Positions 1 to 10,278 are shown, counted from the first letter of the stretch. The stretch is DNA of 39,087 nt from Tolumonas sp. (GCA_003251455.1 QKFI01000093.1:1-39087); one strand, 5' to 3'. Made by a program: numbers and translations. Notes: a model not told the origin generated them from the letters alone.

Positions 1-1149
1 GCGCCGGTTGATCCGGAAATGGCGAACTTTATTCATCAGGAACTGGTCAATAAAAAAGTCGACTTACGCTTAAAAACAGGATTGCTCGCAGTTTCTGAAA
101 TTCCAGTCCAACCAGCTGAACCCGAGGCGATGGAGGATTATAAAGCGCATCCTGATCAGCTGAATCATCTGGAACTGACACTAAGTAACGGGATGAACAT
201 GGTCACCGGTTTGCTGATTCTGGCGATTGGTGTAAAACCAGAGACCTTGCTGGCATCGGCAGCAGGACTGGAGCTGGGCGCATTAGGTGGTATCAAAGTT
301 GATGCGATGATGCGAACCAGTGACCCGGATATTTATGCGGTTGGTGATGCCGTTGAAACCGAAGATTTGGTCACTGGTAAAGCGGGGTTGATCCCATTGG
401 CTGGACCGGCAAACCGTCAGGGCCGTATTGCTGCCGATAATATGCTGGGTCGTCATGAAGTGTATCAACGGACACAGGGTACGGCTATTTGTAAGGTTTT
501 TGATTGGGCAATCGCGAGCACAGGTCACAGCGAGAAGAGCCTGAAACGTCAGAATATTGCTTACGAGAAGATTTATGTGCATCCAGGTAGTCACGCTGGT
601 TATTACCCTGGTGCGTTCCCTGTCAGTCTGAAGCTGATTTTTGATCCAGTGACGGGTGCGATTTTTGGTGCACAAGCCGTCGGTAAAGATGGTGTAGACA
701 AGCGTATTGATGTGCTTGCAGTTGCTATTCGTGCGGGTCTGAAAGTCCAGGATCTGGAACATCTGGAACTGACCTACGCGCCACCATTTGGTTCTGCACG
801 TGATGTTGTGAACCAGGCAGGCATGGTTGCGACGAATGTGCTGAAAGGGGACGAGCAGGTTTGTCATACGACCGATATTATCAATCGCACAGCGGATCAA
901 TTCTTGTTGGATGTACGGAATCCTGCTGAATTAACCAATATCGGTGCGATAGAAGGTGCAGTAAACATTCCGGTGGATCAATTACGTCAACGCCTGAATG
1001 AATTACCAAAAGACAAAGAAATTCTGATCACTTGTCAGGTGGGGCTGCGTGGTCACGTTGCTTACCGGATGCTGGTGAATCATGGTTTCAAAGCGCGCAA
1101 TTTAACAGGGGGTTTTAAAACCTTTCAAATGACAAGCGCGAAATTCTGA
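1..1149 (+). CDS. CoA-disulfide reductase-like FAD/NAD(P) oxidoreductase with C-terminal rhodanese domain (5' end cut by window edge)
   Basis: Frame is open from base 1 (APVDPEMANF...); GDAVE motif of pyridine-nucleotide disulfide reductases; dimerisation domain; C-terminal rhodanese loop CQVGLRGH. Confidence 0.85.
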   Translation, partial: APVDPEMANFIHQELVNKKVDLRLKTGLLAVSEIPVQPAEPEAMEDYKAHPDQLNHLELTLSNGMNMVTGLLILAIGVKPETLLASAAGLELGALGGIKVDAMMRTSDPDIYAVGDAVETEDLVTGKAGLIPLAGPANRQGRIAADNMLGRHEVYQRTQGTAICKVFDWAIASTGHSEKSLKRQNIAYEKIYVHPGSHAGYYPGAFPVSLKLIFDPVTGAIFGAQAVGKDGVDKRIDVLAVAIRAGLKVQDLEHLELTYAPPFGSARDVVNQAGMVATNVLKGDEQVCHTTDIINRTADQFLLDVRNPAELTNIGAIEGAVNIPVDQLRQRLNELPKDKEILITCQVGLRGHVAYRMLVNHGFKARNLTGGFKTFQMTSAKF

Positions 1150-1152
1150 GAA

Positions 1153-1184
1153 TAAAAAGGCGGCTATTATTAGCCGCCTTTTTT
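1153..1184. terminator. Bidirectional rho-independent terminator between convergent genes
   Basis: AAAAGGCGGCTA-TTAT-TAGCCGCCTTTTTT. Confidence 0.85.
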
Positions 1185-1217
1185 CATGTTCAATACTTCT
1201 TCATTTCTTCAATATTT

Positions 1218-2198
1218 TCATGCCTCTTCAGGCCGTTTGGCGTATCGAGCTGCAATCACGGCACATACCATCAACTGTAGTTGGTGAAATAGCATCACCG
1301 GTAACAAGATTGGACCAATTTGTGCGCTGCTGAATAATACTTTTGCGAGCGGCACACCGCTGACCAGACTTTTCTTTGAACCGCAGAAAACGATCGTGAT
1401 TTCATCTTGAATTGGAAATTTAAATAGTTTGCTGAGCAGGCGGGTTCCTGACAGTGAAAAGGCCAACACAATGGCACATGCGACGATCAAACCCAGTAGA
1501 TCTGTTAGCGGTACGGCTTGCCAAATATGTTCAATAACAGCTGCACTGAATGCAGTGTAGACAACCAACAGGATTGATCCACGATCAACGATACTCAGAA
1601 CTTTCTTATGTTTCGTTACAAAACGACCAATCAAAGGTTGTAAAAGGTGACCGCTCAAAAAGGGTAACAACAACTGCATGATAATTTTTGTCATGCCATG
1701 CAAATCTGCATGTCCCTGATTTTTAGAAAGGACGAGACCAACCAATAACGGTGTGACAAAAATACCGAGCAGGCTGGATGCTGATGCGCTGCAAACTGCA
1801 GCAGGAACATTTCCCCGCGCCATGGAAGTGAACGCAATCGCAGATTGTACGGTTGCAGGCAAGCAGCACAGATAAAGAATGCCTTGATAAATGATCGGTC
1901 CTACGAGGGGTAACAGAACCGGCTTTAGTAATAACCCGATAATGGGGAAAAACAGGAAAGTGACACTCAGGACAAGAATATGTAGTCGCCAGTGAGTAAT
2001 CCCTGAAATGACGGAGCTACGAGATAATTTCGCACCATGCAGAAAAAATAAAAGACCAATGGCGATGTCTGCAATCAGATTAAAGACAACCGCACTTTGT
2101 CCCTCACAAGGAAAAAAGCTGGCAAGAAGCACCGTTGTGACCAGATATAACGTGAATCGGTCAGGAAAAAGACGGGACAAACCGCGTAACATACTCAT
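1218..2198 (-). CDS. Bile acid:sodium symporter family (SBF-like/YfeH-type) membrane protein
   Basis: 326 aa polytopic protein with SBF-like composition and motifs. Confidence 0.75.
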   Translation of the reverse strand: MSMLRGLSRLFPDRFTLYLVTTVLLASFFPCEGQSAVVFNLIADIAIGLLFFLHGAKLSRSSVISGITHWRLHILVLSVTFLFFPIIGLLLKPVLLPLVGPIIYQGILYLCCLPATVQSAIAFTSMARGNVPAAVCSASASSLLGIFVTPLLVGLVLSKNQGHADLHGMTKIIMQLLLPFLSGHLLQPLIGRFVTKHKKVLSIVDRGSILLVVYTAFSAAVIEHIWQAVPLTDLLGLIVACAIVLAFSLSGTRLLSKLFKFPIQDEITIVFCGSKKSLVSGVPLAKVLFSSAQIGPILLPVMLFHQLQLMVCAVIAARYAKRPEEA

Positions 2199-2271
2199 AT
2201 TCTCACTGTAAAAATGACTGATTTAATTTAAGCTGTTATCACGTGATCCGCTAACGATATAATCTCATTTA

Positions 2272-3060
2272 ATGTCGATTAAAAGACAGATTAACCGTCA
2301 GGCCCGTTTTGTCCCAGAAATGTCTGATTTACCCAGACCTCTTTTTGCTCGGAATGAAACGCTGCATTCTGATTCGCAAACCGCATGGCATCAGCATAAC
2401 TGGATCCAGATCTCTTATGCCTTGAAAGGTGTTATCACGGTTTATACCCATCAGGGATGTTATATCGCGCCACCCATGTGGGCTGTTTGGGTGCCAGCTG
2501 GCCTGTCGCATCAAGTCATCACGACAGACAAAGTAGAAATGCGGGGTCTGTATGTTTCTGCTTCATTGACCCCAAGCAATGACGATCATTGCCGCGTTAT
2601 TGAGGTCTCGTCACTATTAAGAGAATTGATCGCTAAATTTTCAGATTTCCCCGTCTTGTATGATGAAGCGGGACGAGAAGGGCGGTTAGCCAATGTCTTG
2701 ATTGATGAACTCTTTTCAGCCCCAGAAGCCGCATTATCTCTACCGATGCCAACAGATAATCGGTTACAACGTCTCTGTGATTGGTTGCAGTCTGAACCGG
2801 ATAATTCCCGTTCACTCCATGAGTGGGGAAAAGAACTCGGGGCTTCTGAAAAAACCTTAAGTCGTTTGTTTCAGAAAGAAACAGGATTGACCTTTCGTTT
2901 ATGGCGGCAACGATTGAGATTAATTTCTGCAATGAGAATGTTGGAAAACGGAGAAAAAGTAACGGCTGTAGCTGTTACTTGTGGTTATCTATCTACTTCA
3001 GCCTTTATTCAGGCATTTCGTCAGCAATTTGGGGTGACGCCCGGCGAATTGTTCAAATAA
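2272..3060 (+). CDS. AraC-family transcriptional regulator with N-terminal cupin
   Basis: C-terminal double HTH (SLHEWGKELGASEKTLSRLFQKETG...GYLSTSAFIQAFRQQFGVTPGE); divergent from the SBF gene. Confidence 0.9.
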   Translation: MSIKRQINRQARFVPEMSDLPRPLFARNETLHSDSQTAWHQHNWIQISYALKGVITVYTHQGCYIAPPMWAVWVPAGLSHQVITTDKVEMRGLYVSASLTPSNDDHCRVIEVSSLLRELIAKFSDFPVLYDEAGREGRLANVLIDELFSAPEAALSLPMPTDNRLQRLCDWLQSEPDNSRSLHEWGKELGASEKTLSRLFQKETGLTFRLWRQRLRLISAMRMLENGEKVTAVAVTCGYLSTSAFIQAFRQQFGVTPGELFK

Positions 3061-3064
3061 AAAA

Positions 3065-3087
3065 AAGCATCCGGAGACCGGATGCTT
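3065..3087. terminator. Terminator hairpin between araC-type gene and gabT
   Basis: AAGCATCCGG-AGA-CCGGATGCTT flanked by an A-run on the 5' side. Confidence 0.7.
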
Positions 3088-3115
3088 GACGTATCATGAC
3101 AGGGAGGAACTTTTA

Positions 3116-4393
3116 TTAAACTAATTCAGCGATGACGGATTTCAGCAGATCCATACCTTCATCAATGATTTCCATTTCTGTTGTCAATGGTGGCAGGAAG
3201 CGGATCACGTTACCACGAACACCACAAGACAGCAGAATCAGACCTTTTTCAGCTGCTTTTGTGCAGATTGCTTTGGTTAAGTCAGCGTTTGGTTTTTTCA
3301 TATCGCCATCTTTCACCAGCTCAACAGCAATCATTGCACCCAGATTACGGATATCACCAACAATCGCAGGATGTGTTGATTTGATATCCTGCAGGTGTTT
3401 CACCATCCGCTCACCAATTGCCAGCGCACGATCACACAGTTGTTCTTCTTCGATGACATCGAAAACAGCCAGACCAGAAGTTGTACCTAATGGTGAACCT
3501 GCATAAGTACCACCCAGACCACCTGGTTGTGGTGCATCCATGATTTCTGCTTTACCAACAACCGCAGAAATTGGGAAACCGCCACCCAGACCTTTCGCCA
3601 TGGTAACTAAGTCAGCTTCGATACCTGCATATTCGTGAGCAAACATTTTACCGGTACGAGCAAAACCAGTTTGGATTTCATCAACAATCAGCAGAATGCC
3701 TTTGTCATTACACAGTTCACGCAGCTTCTGTAAGAAAGAAACTGGAGCACGGTAGAAACCACCTTCACCCTGGACGCATTCAATGATGATTGCTGCAACG
3801 CGATTTGGATCGATATCGCATTTGAACAGCTGGTTCAGCGCTTCGAAGCTATCTTCTTCACTGATACCCAGTAAAGGATTTGGGTAAGCTGCATGATAAA
3901 TTTCCGCAGGGAAAGGACCAAAACCTGCTTTGTAAGGCTGAACTTTGCCAGTCAGACCAACAGTCAACAACGTACGGCCATGGAAACCACCATTGAAGGC
4001 AATCACACCTGTGCGACCAGTGTAAGAGCGTGCAATTTTCACTGCGTTTTCAACCGCTTCAGCGCCTGTTGTCACAAACATTGCTTTCTTCGGTGTGTTA
4101 CCAGGTACGGCTTTCACGAGTTTTTCAGCCAGTTTAACTGCTGACTCGTAAGGGGTAACAGTCATACAGGTATGGCTGAAGTTGTCTAGCTGAGCTTTCA
4201 CTGCTTCAACGACTTTAGGATGGCTGTGGCCAGTATTTACAACTGCAATACCAGCACCAAAATCGATGTAACGTTTGCCTTCAACATCCCATAATTCAGC
4301 ATTTTTAGCTTTCGCTACATAAATGCCGTAAGTATTGCCTTCGCCACGTGCGAAAGCGGCTTGTTTGCGTTGTTGCAGTTCTGCATTATTCAT
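3116..4393 (-). CDS. gabT: 4-aminobutyrate aminotransferase
   Basis: 425 aa class III aminotransferase, very GabT-like (MNNAELQQRKQAAFARGEG...; IVDEIQTGFARTGKMFAHE; TMAKGLGGGFPISAVVG). Confidence 0.92.
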   Translation of the reverse strand: MNNAELQQRKQAAFARGEGNTYGIYVAKAKNAELWDVEGKRYIDFGAGIAVVNTGHSHPKVVEAVKAQLDNFSHTCMTVTPYESAVKLAEKLVKAVPGNTPKKAMFVTTGAEAVENAVKIARSYTGRTGVIAFNGGFHGRTLLTVGLTGKVQPYKAGFGPFPAEIYHAAYPNPLLGISEEDSFEALNQLFKCDIDPNRVAAIIIECVQGEGGFYRAPVSFLQKLRELCNDKGILLIVDEIQTGFARTGKMFAHEYAGIEADLVTMAKGLGGGFPISAVVGKAEIMDAPQPGGLGGTYAGSPLGTTSGLAVFDVIEEEQLCDRALAIGERMVKHLQDIKSTHPAIVGDIRNLGAMIAVELVKDGDMKKPNADLTKAICTKAAEKGLILLSCGVRGNVIRFLPPLTTEMEIIDEGMDLLKSVIAELV

Positions 4394-4435
4394 TGAATGA
4401 CTCCTTCCTATTCGCAGTCAAAGTTCCGTTGAGAC

Positions 4436-5899
4436 TTATTTCAGACCGCCCATACAGAGGTATTTGATTTCTGTAAATTCTTCGATGCCGTATTTAGATC
4501 CTTCACGACCTAAACCCGATTCTTTCACGCCGCCAAACGGAGCGACTTCAGTGGAAATGGCACCTTCATTAATGCCGACCATGCCATATTCCAACGCTTC
4601 AGATACACGCCAAATGCGGCTGATATTCTGGCTGTAAAAATAGGCAGCCAGACCAAATGGAGTATCGTTTGCCATTTCAATGGCTTCTTGTTCTGTAGAA
4701 AACCGGAACAGTGGCGCAACAGGGCCAAAAATTTCCGTTTCAAAAATCTTCATGTCAGTGGTGACATCTTTCAGTACCGTTGGCGCGTAGAAATTATCAC
4801 CAGCTGGATAGACTGAACCACCGATTAAAACTTTAGCGCCTTTACTGACTGCTTCTGACACCAGATGTTGAACTTTATGTACTGCAGCAGGGTTGATTAA
4901 CGGGCCAATTGTTGCACCAGGTTCAGTACCAATAGCAACTTTCAGACCTTTCACTGCTGTGACCAGTTTCGCCGCGAATTCATCATAGATGCTATCTTGA
5001 ACAAGGATACGGTTCGCGCAAATGCAGGTTTGGCCAGCGTTACGGTATTTAGACACCATCAAACCGGTGATTGCGGCATCAATATCTGCATCATCAAACA
5101 CGATGAACGGTGCATTACCACCTAATTCCAGACCCAGTTTTTTAACGGTTGATGCGCATTGGCTCATCAATTGCTTACCGACGGGAGTAGAACCGGTGAA
5201 AGTCAGCTTGCGAACACGGCTGTCAGCACAGAAAACCTTACCGATATCAGCTGCTTTTTTGCTGCAAATGATTTGGAAGACATCTTCTGGAATGCCAGCT
5301 TTGTGAGCGAGTGTGACCAAAGCCAGTGCAGAGAGTGGCGTTTCATCAGATGGCTTAACCACGATGGTGCAACCAGCACCAAGAGCGGGCGCCACTTTGC
5401 GCGTAATCATGGCATTCGGGAAGTTCCATGGCGTAACCGCTGCAACAACACCGATACCTTGTTTGATAGTCAGAATTCGTTTATCACCGCTGGCTGCAGG
5501 AATGACATCGCCATAAACACGTTTAGTTTCTTCGGCGAACCATTCAATATAAGAAGCACCATAGGCAATTTCGCCTTTTGCTTCAGCTAGAGGTTTGCCT
5601 TGTTCTAAGGTCATCAGCAATGCCAGTGCATCCTGATGTTCCATAATAAGGTCAAACCAGCGACGCAATAACACTGCGCGTTGTTTAGCAGGTAATGCCT
5701 GCCATGCAGGGAGTGCAGCGCTCGCGCGGTCGATCATGGATAAGGCTTCGCCCGCTGTTTGGTTGGGTAACGTCGCAATCACTGCACCGGTTGCCGGGTT
5801 GGTTACGGTGAAAGTTGTGCCAACTATCGGGGTCATCCATTGGGATGCTTGCCATTGGCAAAAAGGCGCTAGCAATGGATCAATAGATGGATATCTCAT
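4436..5899 (-). CDS. gabD: Succinate-semialdehyde dehydrogenase (NADP+)
   Basis: ALDH motifs (TPWNFPNAMITRKVAPALGAGCT; LELGGNAPFIVFDDAD; GQTCICANR). Start set at MRYPSIDPL preceded by GGAGAAAC rather than at the longer ORF start. Confidence 0.9.
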   Translation of the reverse strand: MRYPSIDPLLAPFCQWQASQWMTPIVGTTFTVTNPATGAVIATLPNQTAGEALSMIDRASAALPAWQALPAKQRAVLLRRWFDLIMEHQDALALLMTLEQGKPLAEAKGEIAYGASYIEWFAEETKRVYGDVIPAASGDKRILTIKQGIGVVAAVTPWNFPNAMITRKVAPALGAGCTIVVKPSDETPLSALALVTLAHKAGIPEDVFQIICSKKAADIGKVFCADSRVRKLTFTGSTPVGKQLMSQCASTVKKLGLELGGNAPFIVFDDADIDAAITGLMVSKYRNAGQTCICANRILVQDSIYDEFAAKLVTAVKGLKVAIGTEPGATIGPLINPAAVHKVQHLVSEAVSKGAKVLIGGSVYPAGDNFYAPTVLKDVTTDMKIFETEIFGPVAPLFRFSTEQEAIEMANDTPFGLAAYFYSQNISRIWRVSEALEYGMVGINEGAISTEVAPFGGVKESGLGREGSKYGIEEFTEIKYLCMGGLK

Positions 5900-5912
5900 G
5901 ATGTTTCTCCGG

Positions 5913-5944
5913 TACATAAACGCCCACAACAACGGGCTTATGTA
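5913..5944. promoter_or_regulatory. Inverted repeat in gabD/LysR divergent region (candidate operator)
   Basis: TACATAA-AC-GCCC-ACAACAAC-GGGC-TTATGTA nested dyad. Confidence 0.5.
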
Positions 5945-6015
5945 TCCATAGTAGCGATAAATTTCGTTGTATAAATGATTAACAATCAACTCTTACTTTG
6001 AGGAAAGCTAAACAA

Positions 6016-6945
6016 ATGGCGCAGGTTTCGTTGATTGAGTTGGGGCAGGTTGGTGATTACGAAATCCGGCTGTTAAAAGTATTTAAAACAGTCGTGGAAT
6101 GTGGCGGATTTTCCGCTGCTGAGACGGTGTTGAATATCAGCCGTTCAACCATCAGTGTTCATATGGCTAACCTAGAGCATCGTTTAAAGATAAAGTTATG
6201 CAGTCGGGGTCGGTCCGGGTTTGCGTTAACAGAAGAGGGCGCGATTATTTATGAATCTGCGCGCCGTTTATTCTCACAGCTGGAAGACTTCCGCTCGACA
6301 GTTAACGCATTGCATGTGCAGTTGTCCGGGGAATTAAAGCTCGTTGCCAGTGATACGATTAGTCTGGATGAGCGCTGTCGTTTCCCTCAGGCATTAAGTG
6401 AATTCTGCCGTCAGGCGCCGGATGTGTTTATCCAGTTTGAGACGGCGCCGATGAATGACATCGAACGGATGATCCTGAACGGTGAAGTTGATGTCGGATT
6501 TATTCCGTATCACCGTAAAATTGATGGGTTAATCTATCAGCCGTTATATGAAGAGACTTGTTATCTCTATTGCAGTGATGCGCACCCTTTATTCTTTGAA
6601 GAAAATGACGACATCATTCGTCATGCGTTGATCAATTGTCGGTCAGTACAAGCTGGGATCCAGAGTAACCCAGAGGTTGCATTACAAATGGCAGGATTAG
6701 CGAAATCAGCTTCTGCCTATTATTACGAAACCCGTGCAGCGATGATCCTGTCAGGCTCATATGTTGGCTTCTTACCTGAACATTACGCACAACGCTGGAT
6801 CGAAGAGGGAAAATTGAGAAAGTTGTTACCAGAGGATCGTTGTTACCACTTAGGGATTGCTGCGATCACGCATCAGTTTGGTCGACTCAATAAACCGCGC
6901 GACTATTTCATGCGGATTTTACAAAACTATATCAACCGTTATTAA
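6016..6945 (+). CDS. LysR-family transcriptional regulator
   Basis: N-terminal LysR HTH (VFKTVVECGGFSAAETVLNISRSTISVHMANLEHRLK); divergent from gabD; start at 6016 after GAGGAAAG. Confidence 0.9.
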   Translation: MAQVSLIELGQVGDYEIRLLKVFKTVVECGGFSAAETVLNISRSTISVHMANLEHRLKIKLCSRGRSGFALTEEGAIIYESARRLFSQLEDFRSTVNALHVQLSGELKLVASDTISLDERCRFPQALSEFCRQAPDVFIQFETAPMNDIERMILNGEVDVGFIPYHRKIDGLIYQPLYEETCYLYCSDAHPLFFEENDDIIRHALINCRSVQAGIQSNPEVALQMAGLAKSASAYYYETRAAMILSGSYVGFLPEHYAQRWIEEGKLRKLLPEDRCYHLGIAAITHQFGRLNKPRDYFMRILQNYINRY

Positions 6946-6988
6946 TCGAATTGGCGCTTCAGGCGCCTTTTCTTTTGGTATAAAAAAA

Positions 6989-7006
6989 CCACCCCAAGTG
7001 GGGTGG
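6989..7006 (-). terminator. Terminator of the ABC transporter operon
   Basis: CCACCCC-AAGT-GGGGTGG preceded on + strand by A7 (U-tract on - strand). Confidence 0.8.
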
Positions 7007-7041
7007 CCAAACTGATATTTCACTTTAACTGTTCGCATCAA

Positions 7042-7866
7042 TTAGTGCGCAGTTGTACGCATTTTTTCTGAGCGACCACGTAACCATTCCAGCGTTAACA
7101 ACATCAGGACTGACACAAGGATCAAAATCGTTGCTGCTGCAGCAATGGTCGGACTGATGTTTTCGCGGATACCACTAAACATAACGCGTGGCAGTGTTGC
7201 CTGTTCCGGACCGGCCAGATACAAAGTTACAACAACTTCGTCAAAGCTGGTGGCAAAAGCAAACAGGGCGCCTGAAATCATGCCGGGTGCAATGAGCGGT
7301 AACGTAATTTTAAAGAACGTTAGCATCGGATCTGCACCTAAACTGGCAGCCGCACGGCTTAAATTTTGGTTATAGCCCTGTAAGGTTGCCGTTACCGTGA
7401 TAATAACAAACGGGATCCCCAGAATTGCATGCACAAGAATCAGCGAGAAATAGCTATTCGCCAAACCTAAAGGAGCAAAGAACAGATAAGACGATACCCC
7501 GACGATGACGACTGGAACCACCATTGGTGAAATCAGAATACTGGTCAACAGTGCTTTGCCTTTAAACTCTGCACGGGTTAAACCAATTGATGCCAGGGTT
7601 CCGAACACCATCGCAACGAAAGTCGCTGATGGTGACACAATCAAGCTGTTTTTCAGTGCACGCATCCACTCTGGTGATGAAAAAAATGTTTCATACCAGC
7701 GGAGTGAGAAGCCCTGCAGCGGATATACCAGAAATGCACCACTATTGAATGATAGCGGAATAATGACCAGTACTGGCAGCATCAGGAAGATCAGTACCAA
7801 TCCGCACAAGCTGCGATGTGACCAGTACCAGAGTTTTTCAAAGTTAGAAGCATAAGGTCTTAACAT
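7042..7866 (-). CDS. ABC transporter permease, PotC/YdcV/PotI type
   Basis: EAA-type permease motif (AAASLGADPMLTFFKITLPLIAPGMISGALFAFATSFDEVVVTLYL). Confidence 0.88.
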   Translation of the reverse strand: MLRPYASNFEKLWYWSHRSLCGLVLIFLMLPVLVIIPLSFNSGAFLVYPLQGFSLRWYETFFSSPEWMRALKNSLIVSPSATFVAMVFGTLASIGLTRAEFKGKALLTSILISPMVVPVVIVGVSSYLFFAPLGLANSYFSLILVHAILGIPFVIITVTATLQGYNQNLSRAAASLGADPMLTFFKITLPLIAPGMISGALFAFATSFDEVVVTLYLAGPEQATLPRVMFSGIRENISPTIAAAATILILVSVLMLLTLEWLRGRSEKMRTTAH

Positions 7867-7884
7867 AATAATCGTCCCTGATAA

Positions 7885-9144
7885 TTAACCCAGACGTAAG
7901 CGGTTTGCGCCAACTAACCAGCTATATACGATATAGAGGATCAAGGTTGCGAACAGTAACAGCCCACCGAGTGCGGTCGCCATACCCCAGTTGATCGTAG
8001 TGTTGGTGTAGAACGCAACAAAGTAACTAACCATCTGATCGTTCGGGCTACCCAGCAATGCTGGTGTGATGTAGTAACCGATAGACAGGATGAAGACCAG
8101 TAGACAACCCGCGCCAATCCCTGCATAAGTTTGTGGGAAGTAAACTAACCAGAAGCTAATCATCGGTGGGCAACCCAGAGAGATAGCAGCACGTTGGTAG
8201 CTTGGTGGAATGCTTTTCATCACGCTATACAGTGGCAGGATCATGAACGGCAGCATGATGTGAACCATCGACACATATACACCAAAACGGTTGAATACGA
8301 GTTGTAATGGTGAATCAATCACGCCGATCGTTTCCAGGAAACTATTCACCAGCCCATTGTTCTGCAGTAACACGATCCACGCAGCAACACGGACTAACAC
8401 TGAAGTCCAGAATGGCAGTAAGACGCAAATCATCAACAGATTGCTGGTACGAGCTGGTAAAGTTGCCAGCAGATATGCCAGCGGATAAGCCAGAACCAGA
8501 CAAGCCAGCGTAATCACAAAACTCATCCAGAGTGTGCGAGCGAATACGCTTTGATAGATAGCCTGATTCTCAGAAACTTTGACAATATCGCCAGCAGCAT
8601 CTTTTTTCAGGTCAAGAGAAGAAAGAATATAGTTCAATGTATAAGGTGATTTGTTGTTATAAATCGCCTGTAAGAAAGCTGGTTCGCCCCAACGCTCATC
8701 CAGTTCAATCATGGCTTCTTTATAAGAAGTCGGAACTGGGTCAAATGGTAATGAATCAGCAGTGTCATTCAGCAAGCTACGATAGCCAGAAATTTCAGTA
8801 TTCAGACGTTTACCGAGATTACCCAGAATATCGTTATCACTTGCGACCTGAATATCAGATGCTAATGCTTTATATACGTCTTCAGGCGGTAAATCTTTTC
8901 CATTCCATTCCTGCATTGCAGCAATCGTCGTTGGTAGCATGGTTGCGACTTCTGGGTTATCCACGCTTTTTTTCAGCATGATAACCAGCGGCACCAGGAA
9001 TACAACGAACAAGAAAATGATCAACGGTAAGATCAAACCAAACGATTTCAGTCGGTTAATCCGTTCTGCCCGATGAAGTTTTGCCTTGAGCGTTTGGGTA
9101 TCCGCTGGCTGAGGGATAGGGTCTGTAATGGTTGTAGACATCAT
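7885..9144 (-). CDS. ABC transporter permease, PotB/PotH type with large N-terminal periplasmic insert
   Basis: Permease motif RAAISLGCPPMISFWLVYFPQTYAGIGAG; start set at MMSTTITDP after AGGA. Confidence 0.87.
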   Translation of the reverse strand: MMSTTITDPIPQPADTQTLKAKLHRAERINRLKSFGLILPLIIFLFVVFLVPLVIMLKKSVDNPEVATMLPTTIAAMQEWNGKDLPPEDVYKALASDIQVASDNDILGNLGKRLNTEISGYRSLLNDTADSLPFDPVPTSYKEAMIELDERWGEPAFLQAIYNNKSPYTLNYILSSLDLKKDAAGDIVKVSENQAIYQSVFARTLWMSFVITLACLVLAYPLAYLLATLPARTSNLLMICVLLPFWTSVLVRVAAWIVLLQNNGLVNSFLETIGVIDSPLQLVFNRFGVYVSMVHIMLPFMILPLYSVMKSIPPSYQRAAISLGCPPMISFWLVYFPQTYAGIGAGCLLVFILSIGYYITPALLGSPNDQMVSYFVAFYTNTTINWGMATALGGLLLFATLILYIVYSWLVGANRLRLG

Positions 9145-9206
9145 AATTAGTTCCTGACAGACGGCATTCAAGCCAGATCATTCCGTTGAGATGGGGAACC
9201 TTGGTT

Positions 9207-9229
9207 AGGCTCCGGAGTTCCCGGAGCCT
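9207..9229 (-). other. Intercistronic stem-loop between binding-protein gene and permease gene
   Basis: AGGCTCCGG-AGTTC-CCGGAGCCT, 9-bp perfect arms, no U-tract. Confidence 0.7.
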
Positions 9230-9243
9230 GATTCAGCATCAAA

Positions 9244-10278
9244 TTATTTTGCAGCCCAAGCGTTGAAGCGACGCTCCAATTCTTCGCCATGGTCTAGCCA
9301 GAACGTTGGATCAACAGCAACAGCAACACTCAGGTTCTCAGCTGAAGATGGCAAGGTTGCAGCTAAGGCTGGATCGATCATGCCGGCAGCACCTTTGGTT
9401 GTTGGGCCATAAGGGATCTGTTTTGCATAGTCGATCTGACTTTGTGGTTTCACCGTAGAGGCAATAAACTTCATTGCCAGATCTTTATTTGGTGTACCTT
9501 TTGGTACAACCCAGTATTCAACTTCGTACAGACCACCATTCCACGCGATGTTCAGATTTTTGTTACCTTCTTTCTGAGCATTTGCGATACGGCCGTTAAA
9601 TGCTGAGGTCATTACAACGTCACCAGACATCAGGTATTGTGGCGCTTGTGCACCAGCTTCCCACCACTGAATGTTTGGTTTCAGCTCGTCCAGTTTTTTG
9701 AATGCACGGTCGACACCAGCAGGTGTTGCTAATTCAGCGTAAACATCTTTCGCTGCGACGCCATCAGCCAGCAGCGCTGCTTCCAATGCGTATTTCGCTG
9801 TTTTACGTAAACCACGTTTGCCCGGGAATTTTTTCACGTCCCAGAAATCAGCCCATGAAGTTGGTGCTGTTTTCAGTTTGTTTGAGTCATAAGCAATGAC
9901 TGTTGAGTAAACGAACATCCCTACGCCACATTTTGTTGCTGCGCCAGGAATAAAATCTGATTTTTTACCAATGATTTTGTAGTCAAGCTTTTCAAAGAAG
10001 CCTTCGTCACAACCACGAGCCACTTCTGATGATTCAACTTCAACAACATCCCATGAAACACTGTGGGTTTCGACCATGGCTTTCAGTTTTGCCATTTCGC
10101 CGTTATATTCACCAGCAACGATTTTGGTGCCAGTTGCTTTCGTAAATGGCTCATAATAAGCCTTTACCTGAGCTTCTTTATTCGCGCCACCAAAAGAGAT
10201 GACTGAAAGTTCTTCCGCGTGAACTGCGCCACTTACGAAAGCGATTAATGCTGCTGCTAAAGAGAGTTTTGCTTTCAT
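9244..10278 (-). CDS. ABC transporter periplasmic binding protein, PotD/YdcS family
   Basis: Signal peptide MKAKLSLAAALIAFVSGAVHAEE; PotD-like ELSVISFGGANKEAQ...; RBS AAGGATG. Confidence 0.88.
   Translation of the reverse strand: MKAKLSLAAALIAFVSGAVHAEELSVISFGGANKEAQVKAYYEPFTKATGTKIVAGEYNGEMAKLKAMVETHSVSWDVVEVESSEVARGCDEGFFEKLDYKIIGKKSDFIPGAATKCGVGMFVYSTVIAYDSNKLKTAPTSWADFWDVKKFPGKRGLRKTAKYALEAALLADGVAAKDVYAELATPAGVDRAFKKLDELKPNIQWWEAGAQAPQYLMSGDVVMTSAFNGRIANAQKEGNKNLNIAWNGGLYEVEYWVVPKGTPNKDLAMKFIASTVKPQSQIDYAKQIPYGPTTKGAAGMIDPALAATLPSSAENLSVAVAVDPTFWLDHGEELERRFNAWAAK

Noticed and set aside
283-900. 205-aa antisense ORF inside the CoA-disulfide reductase gene
   Set aside because: Fully antisense to a clear protein-coding frame, no recognizable domain; typical shadow ORF. 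The same applies to most other overlapping ORFs in the track (e.g. 2633-2932, 5159-5590, 8637-8981, 15408-15701, 33397-33684).
9207-9229. Intercistronic hairpin as a rho-independent terminator
   Set aside because: No U-tract follows on the transcribed strand; kept only as a stem-loop.
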